From Gimesia maris (GTDB taxonomy: Bacteria > Planctomycetota > Planctomycetia > Planctomycetales > Planctomycetaceae), in NCBI RefSeq assembly GCF_008298035.1, contig NZ_CP042910.1, positions 7,316,001-7,380,000 of the forward strand: a DNA stretch of 64,000 nt. Direction: 5' to 3'. Below the pieces are notes generated by a model. The model saw nothing but the letters and a program-made list of their open reading frames with translations, was not told where the DNA came from and did not search any database. This document shows positions 19,229-27,448 of the stretch, one piece after another. The translations under genes and the position numbers were made by a program. How positions within the stretch are numbered: position 1 is the stretch's first letter; every line of letters begins with the position of its first letter.

Positions 19229-20365
19229 ATGACGAAGATGAGCATGACAAAATTCATTCAGAAAATGACGATTCTGGTGATCGCTGTCACAAGTAGCGTA
19301 GCGGTCCCTGTCACCTCTGTTTCTGCACAACAACCACAGTCTAACGAACGCGATGGCCAGAGCCCGGCCCTGACGAAGTCGGCTGCCGATCAATATCTTT
19401 TACGAGACGATGATCGGCAGCTGACTGAATTCCAACAGAAAAATCAACATGTCGATCAGGAAATCCGCATTCCTGATGAAGAAGAACTGATCACCTTACT
19501 CACGAAAGGTTCTTCGTCCCGCTCCTCGAGAAAAGAGTGCCTGTCACAGATTCCGCTGGATCAAATGACGCAGGCTAACCGCACAAATGCCGAGCACGTG
19601 TTGAAAGATCTCAGCATGTTTCGCGTGCTGCCGAAAATTCACCTCGACGTCAATCATTCGGCCTATGCCTTTTTCATCGCACACCCGGATGTGGTTGTCA
19701 GTATCTGGCGTGAAATGAAACTGTCCGAGTTCCAGATGTGGCAGACCGGCCCTTATTCCTATGAAGTCGATGCCGGCGATGGCACGGTGGGAACCCTGGA
19801 CGTGATTCATCAGACCCCGAAAGAGACGATTGTGCTCTGCTCGGGCGTCTACAAAAGTCCGCTGCTGGCCAAACCGATCTCGGCCAAAGCCCTGCTGCAT
19901 CTGCAGACCGAATATTTTCCCGGCCAAGACAAGAAGATTGATTCGATCTCACACCAGGTATCGATGTACGTCTCCTTTCCTTCACAGACCGTCGAGATGG
20001 CTGCCAAGATCCTGGCGCCGGTCAGCAATGCAATCCTGGACCGCAACTTCAAAGAAGTCTCGATCTTCATGCATATGATGTCCCTGGCGATGGAGCGTCA
20101 GCCCGGCTGGGTGGAACGGATTGCCGGTCAACTGGAAGGGGTGCTGCCGGTCCGCCGTCCGCAACTGCTGAAAGTCGCTGCCCGGGTCTATATCGATGCC
20201 AAACAGCGGGAAGCAGCAGCGGCTGCACAAAAAGGCGAAGCGCCGAGTCGGTTCGTGCCACCCAAGCCCATCGATGTCATCTCGCAGACCGGAAACCAGG
20301 TACCGCGACCGCTGCCACGTAATCTTAAAGTACAGCCGGTGAGCCGCGGGCAGAGTCCGCAATAA
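19229..20365 (+). CDS. Secreted protein of unknown function
   Basis: 378 residues with an N-terminal signal peptide (TILVIAVTSSVAVPVTSVSA) ending near residue 33. The mature part is mixed alpha/beta without a motif I can name; WREMKLSEFQMWQTGPYSYE and SMYVSFPSQTVEMAAKILAP are characteristic stretches. The C-terminus is basic and Pro-rich. The ATG at 19229 has an AGG eight bases upstream; an in-frame ATG six codons later (19244) is an alternative start. It follows the Cys-rich lipoprotein gene in the same direction and may be co-transcribed. Function unknown. Confidence 0.8.
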   Translation: MTKMSMTKFIQKMTILVIAVTSSVAVPVTSVSAQQPQSNERDGQSPALTKSAADQYLLRDDDRQLTEFQQKNQHVDQEIRIPDEEELITLLTKGSSSRSSRKECLSQIPLDQMTQANRTNAEHVLKDLSMFRVLPKIHLDVNHSAYAFFIAHPDVVVSIWREMKLSEFQMWQTGPYSYEVDAGDGTVGTLDVIHQTPKETIVLCSGVYKSPLLAKPISAKALLHLQTEYFPGQDKKIDSISHQVSMYVSFPSQTVEMAAKILAPVSNAILDRNFKEVSIFMHMMSLAMERQPGWVERIAGQLEGVLPVRRPQLLKVAARVYIDAKQREAAAAAQKGEAPSRFVPPKPIDVISQTGNQVPRPLPRNLKVQPVSRGQSPQ

Positions 20366-20392
20366 TCAAAACGATTCAGAAGTACGCTCCGG

Positions 20393-20749
20393 TCAGCGCC
20401 GCGAGCGTCTTTTGTTGCGCGGTCGCAGCACGAAGCCGAAGACAGCCATCACAATCAGCAGCGGTACCACAATCTTGGGGCGAACGGCAACTCCCACCAC
20501 CGCCATGATGATCACCACGAAAACCCAGGGAGAGACATTCGCCCAGGCGGCATCCCGGTTTCTCGTCGGCAGTGCCAGCCAGAGCGCAAACATCAACAGC
20601 CCCACGCGCATGAACGCACCGGTGGCCACATCCTGCTGGGCAAACTGATCCGGTGGCGCCAGCCAGAACAGATAGGCGGCAATCCCCAGGCAGCCCAGAG
20701 AGATCAGGCCTGTCAGAGTCCGGTTGATTGGAATTTTTTCACCTGACAT
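20393..20749 (-). CDS. Small membrane protein, unknown function
   Basis: 118 residues with about four hydrophobic segments: LISLGCLGIAAYLFWLA, MRVGLLMFALWLALP, WVFVVIIMAVVGVAV and IVVPLLIVMAVFGFVLR. It ends in a basic tail (RPRNKRRSRR) that should face the cytoplasm. Only 12 bases separate it from the DUF58 gene upstream, so the two are probably co-transcribed. No family recognised. Confidence 0.7.
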   Translation of the reverse strand: MSGEKIPINRTLTGLISLGCLGIAAYLFWLAPPDQFAQQDVATGAFMRVGLLMFALWLALPTRNRDAAWANVSPWVFVVIIMAVVGVAVRPKIVVPLLIVMAVFGFVLRPRNKRRSRR

Positions 20750-20761
20750 ACGTTTGCTCTA

Positions 20762-21667
20762 TCACTTTCGTCCGGGGCGTGTGCGTTGATTCAGGAAGGC
20801 ACCAAGGGCTAAATGATACGCGTCCGTCGTCCGAAATTTCAGGTAATCCACGTTCACTGATCCACACTGCCGGGATAGCGTCGCGCAGAATTCCTGGTAC
20901 TGCTCCAGGTAACGGGCCCGTAACTGATGCGGGTCCACCAGCTGATGATGGCCGCGACGCTCCAGGCTGCGAAACTGCGTTGGTTTGCTGAACGGGAACT
21001 CTTCTTCCTCCGGCGTCACCACCTGGAACAGCAGCACCTCATGTCGATCATGCCGTAACTGCTTGAGGGTTGTCGTCAGTGCCTCGGGTTCGTCGAAACA
21101 ATCCGAAATCAGTACGACGAGGCTGCGACGTTTAATGAGCGGCTGCACTTCACGCAGAACAGTAGAAATTGCCGTTTCGTTTCGCGGCCGTGCCTCTTCG
21201 AGTATGTCCAGCATCTGCCCGAAGTTCTTCGGATTCGCTGACGGCTGAATAAAGTCGCGGCGTTTGCTGTCGAAAGTGATCAGACCAACGGCGTCCCGCT
21301 GACTCAACAACAGATAACCGAGTGCCGCGGCAAGCTGACGCGCGTAATCGAGCTTACTCAGCGTCTTACCGGCGTAGGCCATACTGCCCGAACAGTCGAG
21401 CAGCAGATAACAACGCAGGTTGGTCTCTTCTTCAAACTCTTTGACGTAATACTTACCGGTCTTCCCATAGGCCCGCCAGTCGATGTGACGGATTTCGTCG
21501 CCCGGATAATATTGACGATGCTCCACAAATTCGACGCTCGCCCCTTTGAAAGGGCTCTTATGCTGCCCCATCATAAACCCTTCGACCACCAGTCGCGTGA
21601 CCACATCCAGCTTGCCAAAGCGGGCCAGTGCCGTCGGGTCATCCAATGGTGCATCGTGTGAAAGCAT
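20762..21667 (-). CDS. DUF58 (von Willebrand A-like) protein
   Basis: Starting at ATG 21667 (MLSHDAPLDDPTALARFGKL) the protein has 301 residues, normal for the short DUF58 type. The frame is open 24 codons further, but that part is not typical of the family. The DUF58 core is clear in YPGDEIRHIDWRAYGKTGKY followed by KEFEEE, then a vWA-like segment LLLDCSGSMAYAG with a MIDAS-type DCSGS. Family members usually sit beside a MoxR AAA+ ATPase gene and are thought to act in assembly or insertion of metalloproteins or surface proteins. No moxR gene is next to this one; the neighbours are a small membrane protein and a DUF1080 gene. Confidence 0.88.
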   Translation of the reverse strand: MLSHDAPLDDPTALARFGKLDVVTRLVVEGFMMGQHKSPFKGASVEFVEHRQYYPGDEIRHIDWRAYGKTGKYYVKEFEEETNLRCYLLLDCSGSMAYAGKTLSKLDYARQLAAALGYLLLSQRDAVGLITFDSKRRDFIQPSANPKNFGQMLDILEEARPRNETAISTVLREVQPLIKRRSLVVLISDCFDEPEALTTTLKQLRHDRHEVLLFQVVTPEEEEFPFSKPTQFRSLERRGHHQLVDPHQLRARYLEQYQEFCATLSRQCGSVNVDYLKFRTTDAYHLALGAFLNQRTRPGRK

Positions 21668-21765
21668 ACGGTGAGATTTCGAAATCAGGTGGTTGGTAAA
21701 GAACAGAAAGCACAGAGAGCGGACTCCCCGTGCTTTCATTTTAGCCGGTTTTCACACGAATGTCG

Positions 21766-22482
21766 CTAATCAAGTTCTTTGATAAATACATTCCGGAAAT
21801 AAAGTGTGTTGCCGTGATTCTGCAATTCGATCTGCCCGGTTTCGTAGATCGGCTTATCGCGTTCCCAGTAATTTTCCAGTGTGACGTTGTCAGTCACCAG
21901 TTTACCGTTCAACCAGACGCTGACCTTTTCACCGACCATCTTGATACGGAAGGTATTCCATTCACCAACGGGGTTGTCGGCAGTGACCAGTGGTTTATCG
22001 GGGTTCTTCTTGTTATTGTAGAGTCCACCTGATCCCACGCCGTTAGCCGCTTTTACGGCCGGATCCCAGATCTGAACCTGTGGTGAACCACGCAGGTAGA
22101 TGCCGCTGTCGCCATCTTTTTTGATTTTCCAGTCGACCAGCATGTCGAAGTCACCGTAGTCTTTGGCAGTACACAGGCTCTTGCCTTTGCCATCAAACAC
22201 AATCACGCCATCCACGACGTTCCAGTGTTCTTTCATTTCGTCGTCAGCTTTTTTCTGTGCTTCAGCCAACTCTTCGGGGCTCATTTTCGCGCGGGTTTTA
22301 GGGCTGCCAACCAGACCCTTCCAGCCAGTCAGATCTTTGCCGTTAAACAAGGCTTTGTAACCTTCGGGGGGCTGATTGAGCTTTTCTTCTTCGGCAGCCG
22401 CAAAATTGAGTGCAGAAACAGCCAGCAAAACAGCCAGCATCGTCGCGACGCGTTTCATGGTAGTCATAATCATTGCTTTCAT
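21766..22482 (-). CDS. DUF1080 (3-keto-disaccharide hydrolase-like) secreted protein
   Basis: 238 residues with a signal peptide (MLAVLLAVSALNFAAAEE) and the DUF1080 concanavalin-like fold. The opening motif GYKALFNGKDLTGWKG is diagnostic, followed by DFDMLVDWKIKKDGDSGIYL, GSPQVQIWDP and GEWNTFRIKMVGEKVSVWLN. Some DUF1080 proteins hydrolyse 3-keto-glycosides; others may only bind sugar. Four in-frame ATGs in the first nine codons leave the start uncertain by up to eight residues. A sulfatase gene lies divergently next door, consistent with polysaccharide use. Confidence 0.9.
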   Translation of the reverse strand: MKAMIMTTMKRVATMLAVLLAVSALNFAAAEEEKLNQPPEGYKALFNGKDLTGWKGLVGSPKTRAKMSPEELAEAQKKADDEMKEHWNVVDGVIVFDGKGKSLCTAKDYGDFDMLVDWKIKKDGDSGIYLRGSPQVQIWDPAVKAANGVGSGGLYNNKKNPDKPLVTADNPVGEWNTFRIKMVGEKVSVWLNGKLVTDNVTLENYWERDKPIYETGQIELQNHGNTLYFRNVFIKELD

Positions 22483-22748
22483 TCTGATATCGGTCTGAAA
22501 TCTTCCCGCGCGCTATACCAATGACAGCTCCGGGAAGGACGGTACTCGGGAGGAATTTCTTAATTATCGAAAGGAATTGAAGCCACTTCAAGCCAGTCCC
22601 CCCTGATTTCGTCCGTTTCCCGCAAAGTCCCCTGCTTTCCCGAATGTCGATTTGCGATTGCCTGCCGCGCCGATTAGAATGAAATCAAGATTTTAACGAC
22701 TCTCCTGCAATTGATTCCCGCCTGTTACTCCAGCGAGAAAGCCACACC

Positions 22749-24224
22749 ATGAATCGATGTCTGTTTGGAATCCTCAGTCTGCTGTTGTTGTTCGTCTCCG
22801 TTGAATCGGTCTCCGCTGCGGCGAAGCAGAAAAATGTCATTGTAATTGTGGTCGATGACCAGGGCTTTCAGGCAGGTTGCTACGGAAACAAGGTCATCAA
22901 AACGCCGGGCATCGACATGCTCGCAGAATCGGGAACCCGTTTCTCCCGCGCTCACTGCACGACCGCCAGTTGCTCGGCCAGCCGTTCGGTTATTTTGACC
23001 GGCTTGTATAACCATGCCACCGGACATTATGGCCACGCTCATTCATACAACCACTTCAGCACCTACGCGACCGTGAAGTCACTCCCTATTATTCTGGAAG
23101 AAGCCGGCTACCGCACCTGCTCAATCGGCAAGTATCATGTCGCTCCCGAATACGTTTACCAGTTTCAGGAGTACCGCAATAAAGGCGTCCAGGGGAACCG
23201 CAACTCCGCAGTGATGGCCGCCAACGCGAAAGAGTTCATCACCGAAGACGACGACCGCCCCTTCTTTCTGTACTACTGCAGCAACGACCCGCATCGTGGT
23301 GGCGGCCCCGACGGTTATGCCAATTTTAATGACAACCCCGATCGCTACCCTGGTGTCACGCCTGTCAAATACAAGCCCGAACAGATCCAGGTTCCACGCT
23401 GGCTGCCTGATCATCAGGAAGTCAAGGAAGAGCTGGCGGAATACTACCAGGCGATTTCGCGTCTCGACCAGGGCGTCGTTTCGCTGATCAACACACTCAA
23501 AGAAACCGGCCACTGGGAAGACACACTGGTGATGTTCCTCAGCGATAACGGCCCCCCGTTCCCCGGAGCCAAAACGAACCTGTATCAGCCAGGCATGAAT
23601 TTGCCGTTGATCGTCCGCGATCCGACCGTCAAGAATCAGGGAATCGTCACCGATGCCCTTGTCACCTGGGCTGACCTGACACCGACAATTCTGGATTACT
23701 GCGATGTCACCCCGAAGAAAGTTCCCAAACTGCAAACGGTCGTAAACAACGGCAAGCGAGTGGAAGGCAAAGGCAAGCCGGTGCCTTACACATTCCACGG
23801 GCGTTCGTTCCTGGAGATCCTCGGCAAAGAACATGCTCCCGAATTCGATGAAAGTTACGCCTCACACACATTTCACGAGATCACCATGTATTACCCGATG
23901 CGTGTGATCCTGAGCGGCAACTACAAGTACATCTTCAACATTGCCCATGAACTCCCCTACCCGTTCGCCTCCGATTTATATCGGTCACCCACCTGGCAGG
24001 GTGTGTTGAAACGGGGTGACAAGATGTATGGACAGCGGACCGTTTATTCGTACCTGCACCGACCCCGGCACGAGTTGTACGACATCAAAGCCGACCCCTG
24101 GGAAGCGAAGAATCTGGCATTCGAGCCGGAACATCAGGAGACCCTGACTAAAATGCAGGAGAAACTGAAGGCCTGGCAGGAAAAAACCAAAGATCCCTGG
24201 GTTTTGAAGTGGGAATACGAGTAA
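22749..24224 (+). CDS. Sulfatase, heparan N-sulfatase-like (S1 family)
   Basis: 491 residues with a signal peptide ([20 protein letters not shown]). Metal ligands appear in [16 protein letters not shown]. The catalytic formylglycine motif is CSASR at residues 75-79 (C75 to be oxidised), where Ala replaces the more usual Pro of CxPSR; the family tolerates this. The downstream segments GKYHVAPE and [16 protein letters not shown] fit the SGSH-like sulfatase layout, with the calcium ligand Asp-Asn in SDNG. It would remove sulfate from polysaccharides outside the cytoplasm after activation by a formylglycine-generating enzyme, which is not in this window. Confidence 0.92.
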   Translation: MNRCLFGILSLLLLFVSVESVSAAAKQKNVIVIVVDDQGFQAGCYGNKVIKTPGIDMLAESGTRFSRAHCTTASCSASRSVILTGLYNHATGHYGHAHSYNHFSTYATVKSLPIILEEAGYRTCSIGKYHVAPEYVYQFQEYRNKGVQGNRNSAVMAANAKEFITEDDDRPFFLYYCSNDPHRGGGPDGYANFNDNPDRYPGVTPVKYKPEQIQVPRWLPDHQEVKEELAEYYQAISRLDQGVVSLINTLKETGHWEDTLVMFLSDNGPPFPGAKTNLYQPGMNLPLIVRDPTVKNQGIVTDALVTWADLTPTILDYCDVTPKKVPKLQTVVNNGKRVEGKGKPVPYTFHGRSFLEILGKEHAPEFDESYASHTFHEITMYYPMRVILSGNYKYIFNIAHELPYPFASDLYRSPTWQGVLKRGDKMYGQRTVYSYLHRPRHELYDIKADPWEAKNLAFEPEHQETLTKMQEKLKAWQEKTKDPWVLKWEYE

Positions 24225-24248
24225 AGCGGCGAAAATCAGGCTGACCAG

Positions 24249-24320
24249 AGCGTCTCTATGTCCGTTTCGAGCGAGTATAATAGCACGAGAGCCACTCAGG
24301 TGACTGGTGATACGCATTAG
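24249..24320 (+). repeat. Decayed copy of the dispersed hairpin element
   Basis: AGCGTCTC, TCCGTTT, GAGTATAATAG and GAGAGC occur here in the same order and with the same spacing as in the core of the full copies, but the outer arms are barely recognisable. It lies 25 bases after the sulfatase stop codon and ahead of the initiator tRNA. Confidence 0.5.
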
Positions 24321-24383
24321 CGAAAGATTGACGGCTGATACGACAATCTTCGCAGGGAATTATGGGAATTTAGACAAAGTTAC

Positions 24384-24412
24384 TCGACGCCAGCGGGGGA
24401 CCTGTCTATAAT
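24384..24412 (+). promoter_or_regulatory. Predicted sigma-70-type promoter for initiator tRNA
   Basis: TCGACG (24384-24389, four of six matches to TTGACA) and a perfect TATAAT (24407-24412) are separated by 17 bases. Transcription would start near 24419, about 117 bases before the tRNA, implying a processed 5' leader. Confidence 0.6.
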
Positions 24413-24535
24413 GCCTCCGTACGGTAACGATATTCGCTTACTGTATTTAGGGCTTTTAATCATCTAAATAGTGCCTGTCACAGGCGTTATTTGTATCTGA
24501 AACTGCTCTTAGTCAGTCCATTTATGGACCCATAG

Positions 24536-24609
<74 letters not shown>

Positions 24610-24613
24610 CTTT

Positions 24614-24656
24614 TAAACCCCGATGTAGTGAACTTGTCACCGCATCGGGGTTTTTG
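24614..24656 (+). terminator. Rho-independent terminator after initiator tRNA
   Basis: An 11-bp stem, AAACCCCGATG (24615-24625) with CATCGGGGTTT (24643-24653), is followed by T residues. It begins five bases after the tRNA. Confidence 0.9.
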
Positions 24657-24713
24657 TATTTCTCCCTTTCCAGTTGACTGACGTGCCTCCTACCTTGATC
24701 CCGTTGGAATGCT

Positions 24714-24809
24714 TAGACTGAGTCCAGCTTTACTTTAGCGTCTCCAGGACCATATGGAGCGAGTATTATTGTTCGAAAGACGCTCTGGTTAAATGTCATG
24801 CGTTCTAGA
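24714..24809 (+). repeat. Dispersed hairpin element, copy 2
   Basis: A 96-bp unit bounded by TAGACTG and TCTAGA with the same core (AGCGTCTC paired with AGACGCT). The loop has CCATATGG and GAGTATTATT, so the TATAAT of other copies is changed here. Its arms pair less well than copy 1 (about 21 of 31). It lies just after the tRNA terminator and 28 bases from the stop codon of a convergent small gene. Confidence 0.9.
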
Positions 24810-24837
24810 TATTCGATGTAAATCATCCTCGGCGCGA

Positions 24838-25200
24838 CTAAGTATCAATGAGTGAATAGAGCCCGCCGCCATCGTGCTTCAGTCTCCCTTGTTTCACCAG
24901 TTCCTGCCAAACGGCCTGGGAATACTGGTTTGGCGGTTCAATGGCAACGACCCTTGATCGTTGACCCGAGGATGTGGCACCGTAACCCATTCCGGATTCA
25001 TCATCCAGGCAAGTCAGCTTGAGACGTTTGCGAAACGCCTTCATGGCCAATTTAAGTTCCTTATTCGAGGGCAGTTCGGGTGTGGCTTCGGAGTCGACCA
25101 AAATGTATTCCTTTGTAAATCCTGATGGAACGATTAATGACTGTCTGACGTACCCCCAAGTATGACACCAGTCACGTGACTTCATGTCCGATTGTACCAA
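24838..25200 (-). CDS. Small protein of unknown function, lying between two hairpin elements
   Basis: Up to 120 residues. The core (KEYILVDSEATPELPSNKEL, then KLAMKAFRKRLKLTCLDDES, then VWQELVKQGRLKHDGGGLYS) reads like a real small basic protein, and I recall similar planctomycete hypotheticals, but I cannot name a function. The first ~28 residues may not be translated: the frame opens at TTG 25200, an ATG follows at 25185, and neither has a clear Shine-Dalgarno. The gene sits between hairpin elements at 24714-24809 and 25360-25454, opposite in direction to both. Confidence 0.6.
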   Translation of the reverse strand: MVQSDMKSRDWCHTWGYVRQSLIVPSGFTKEYILVDSEATPELPSNKELKLAMKAFRKRLKLTCLDDESGMGYGATSSGQRSRVVAIEPPNQYSQAVWQELVKQGRLKHDGGGLYSLIDT

Positions 25201-25359
25201 CGAGCGTGCTGCTGGTCTAAGGGCAGTATTTTTACATCAGACTAATGATCATTCCCTCCGAAAATTGAGCCCCCAGATTTGGTAGCGAGAGGGGAATGAA
25301 AACTATTTAACCAGAAATTTACTGGAATCTTTTCCGCGTGTTGTTTAGGATGCGTTCAC

Positions 25360-25454
25360 TAGACTGTATCCGTTTTCCTGTAGCGTCTCCAAAGCCATTT
25401 GGATCGAGTATAATAGATCGGGACGCGCTACGGTTAAATGTGATGCGCTCTAGA
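25360..25454 (+). repeat. Dispersed hairpin element, copy 3 (upstream of M48 gene)
   Basis: A 95-bp unit from TAGACTG to TCTAGA. It differs in the inner stem, where CTGTAGCG pairs with CGCTACGG over eight positions, while retaining CCATTTGG and GAGTATAATAGAT in the loop. It lies 125 bases upstream of the M48 peptidase ATG in the same orientation, so it could be part of that leader. The rest of 25201-25579 shows no gene. Confidence 0.9.
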
Positions 25455-25579
25455 TTTTGAACGAAACGCCACTTAGCAGTCTCTTGCAGTCAACCTGTTG
25501 CCGGTAAGGCTGAAGCAGCTTTCATCTGGGAAATTTCGGCTCATCCTGTTGACGACATATTCACTATAGGAGCACACTG

Positions 25580-27421
25580 ATGAGTCACCCGCATGAGGAC
25601 TTTTCCAGACTCGGATTTGCCAAAACATTTTTTCTGCCTGCTCTGTTGATCTTTCTGATCCCTACCATTTCTCTCATCCTCTTTATCTACATTCAGGGGG
25701 CTTACGACAGAGAAGGCCGTGATGCCGCTCTTCAGCAGATTCGTGCCGATCAGAGTCTTACCGCAGAACAGAGAGCCAATGCCGAAGAGTTGTTCAGCAA
25801 TGTTCCCTTTTCGCAGCTGATTACAATTCCCGGAAATGAGGACATGGTGAGCCCCCAGGCGGCCTTCGACTATACCACGTTTCGCTGGGCAATTCGCTTC
25901 TCGCTCTTTTCCATCATTGGCGGCATTGTGGTGATCTTGCTGAGCGCGTTCTGCGTCGTGGCATCGCTTCGATCGCAGTGGATCCAGTACGTGAGCCTGT
26001 CGGTCAGTTGGCATGTGCTGCGCATCTTTGGTGCCGCGCAGGTGCTGATCCAGGGAGTGTTGTTATTTGCCTTGTCCTTCTGGATCACCGCGTTCTTTTT
26101 AGAGAGATACGTCCCCAAGTTGATGGTCATCGTCGGCATCCTTGCGCTGGTGGCAATCGCGGCCGTCATCAAGTCGATGTTCATGAAGCTCAACAATGAA
26201 ACCGTTGTCGAAGGGACCGTGATCGAGCGGGACGCTTCACCGGCGTTATGGCAGGAACTCAGCGCTATCTGCGCGAAAGTCGACACCGAGACGCCAGACC
26301 AGGTCATCGCTGGTATTGACGACAACTTCTTCGTCACAGAGCAGAGTTTGACAGTAGGAGAAAAGAACTACTACGGCCGGTCGCTGTTTGTCAGCCTCTC
26401 ACTACTGAAACAATTGAATGGCAGGGAAGCCGACGCTGTGCTGGCCCATGAAATGGCCCACTTCAGTGGCAATGACACGCTGTATTCGCAGAAGATTTCC
26501 CCTTTACTGGTCCGCTATGACAATTACCTGCAAGGGCTCTACGAGGGGGGAGTGTCGCTGCCGGTCTTCTACTTCATGAACTGCTTCCGAGCTTTGTACG
26601 AAGTCTCTCTGAAGCGTTTGAGCCGTGCACGCGAATTCCGTGCGGATCGCATTGCCACGGAAGTGACGTCTCCGCGCGACATGGCTGGTGCGCTACTGAA
26701 AATTATTGCCTACTCGAGCTACCGCGTGAAAGTCGAACAGGACATTTTCCAGAAAGAAGAGGTTCTGGAAAATGCGAATGTGTCGCAGGAGATTGCGCAA
26801 GGTTTTGACAACTACGCTGGCAGCTTTATGTCAACTCCGGACATCTCGCATCTGCGAACCTCGCATCCTTTTGACACACACCCCTCTCTGGAAGACAGAA
26901 TGAAGGCCGTTGGCTGTTCCCTGGAATCTCCTGATTCGCAAGTCATGCTGTCCGAACCAGGCGATGGACAGTGGTTTCAGAAAATCGATGGAGCAGAACA
27001 ACTGGAAGATGAGCAGTGGAAAGAATATGAAGAGCGATTCCGCGCCTACCATGAGGAAACGCTACCCTATCGTTTCCTGCCCGAGACCGATTACGAACTG
27101 GCGATCGTTCTGAAAGCGTTTCCCGAAGTACAGTTGACAGGAGAGGAAGGTCTGCTGACGATTGATCACACAGGCATCAAGCACCATCCCTGGGAATCTC
27201 CCGTGCAATTCAGCGACATCCAGTCGTGTCAGATGGACGACAAAGGGAGGTTGAATTTCACTTCCACGGGGGGCGCTCCGAGTAAGATTAACCTCAAGAA
27301 GTTTAAGGATTCGGACCAGCAGAAAGTGATCGAGGCGGTCGAGCGTTACTACTCCCGCTACCTGGCCGCGAAAGAATATCAGGAACACGTCAAGCAACCT
27401 GGCAGTACCGATGACGAGTAA
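25580..27421 (+). CDS. M48-family membrane zinc metallopeptidase
   Basis: 613 residues. Four or five membrane segments lie in the first ~210 residues (near 15-38, 95-125, 140-170 and 175-200). The zinc motif is HEMAH at 290-294 with Glu291 catalytic; the third ligand is probably Glu352 in AREFRADRIA. This is the HtpX/Ste24-like layout of M48 peptidases, which act on membrane or misfolded proteins. The region from about 400 on, including a DTHPSLEDRM stretch common after M48 domains, extends into a C-terminal domain I do not recognise. AGGAG stands seven bases before the ATG. A hairpin element lies in the presumed leader. It converges on a sulfatase gene with 27 bases between stop codons. Confidence 0.92.
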   Translation: MSHPHEDFSRLGFAKTFFLPALLIFLIPTISLILFIYIQGAYDREGRDAALQQIRADQSLTAEQRANAEELFSNVPFSQLITIPGNEDMVSPQAAFDYTTFRWAIRFSLFSIIGGIVVILLSAFCVVASLRSQWIQYVSLSVSWHVLRIFGAAQVLIQGVLLFALSFWITAFFLERYVPKLMVIVGILALVAIAAVIKSMFMKLNNETVVEGTVIERDASPALWQELSAICAKVDTETPDQVIAGIDDNFFVTEQSLTVGEKNYYGRSLFVSLSLLKQLNGREADAVLAHEMAHFSGNDTLYSQKISPLLVRYDNYLQGLYEGGVSLPVFYFMNCFRALYEVSLKRLSRAREFRADRIATEVTSPRDMAGALLKIIAYSSYRVKVEQDIFQKEEVLENANVSQEIAQGFDNYAGSFMSTPDISHLRTSHPFDTHPSLEDRMKAVGCSLESPDSQVMLSEPGDGQWFQKIDGAEQLEDEQWKEYEERFRAYHEETLPYRFLPETDYELAIVLKAFPEVQLTGEEGLLTIDHTGIKHHPWESPVQFSDIQSCQMDDKGRLNFTSTGGAPSKINLKKFKDSDQQKVIEAVERYYSRYLAAKEYQEHVKQPGSTDDE

Positions 27422-27448
27422 GCCTGCGATGCGGGAATACGATACCGT

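Noticed and set aside
24714..25454. Composite transposon made of two elements and a cargo gene
   Set aside because: No transposase is encoded, target duplications are not evident, and the elements look like structured RNA repeats; two adjacent insertions are simpler.
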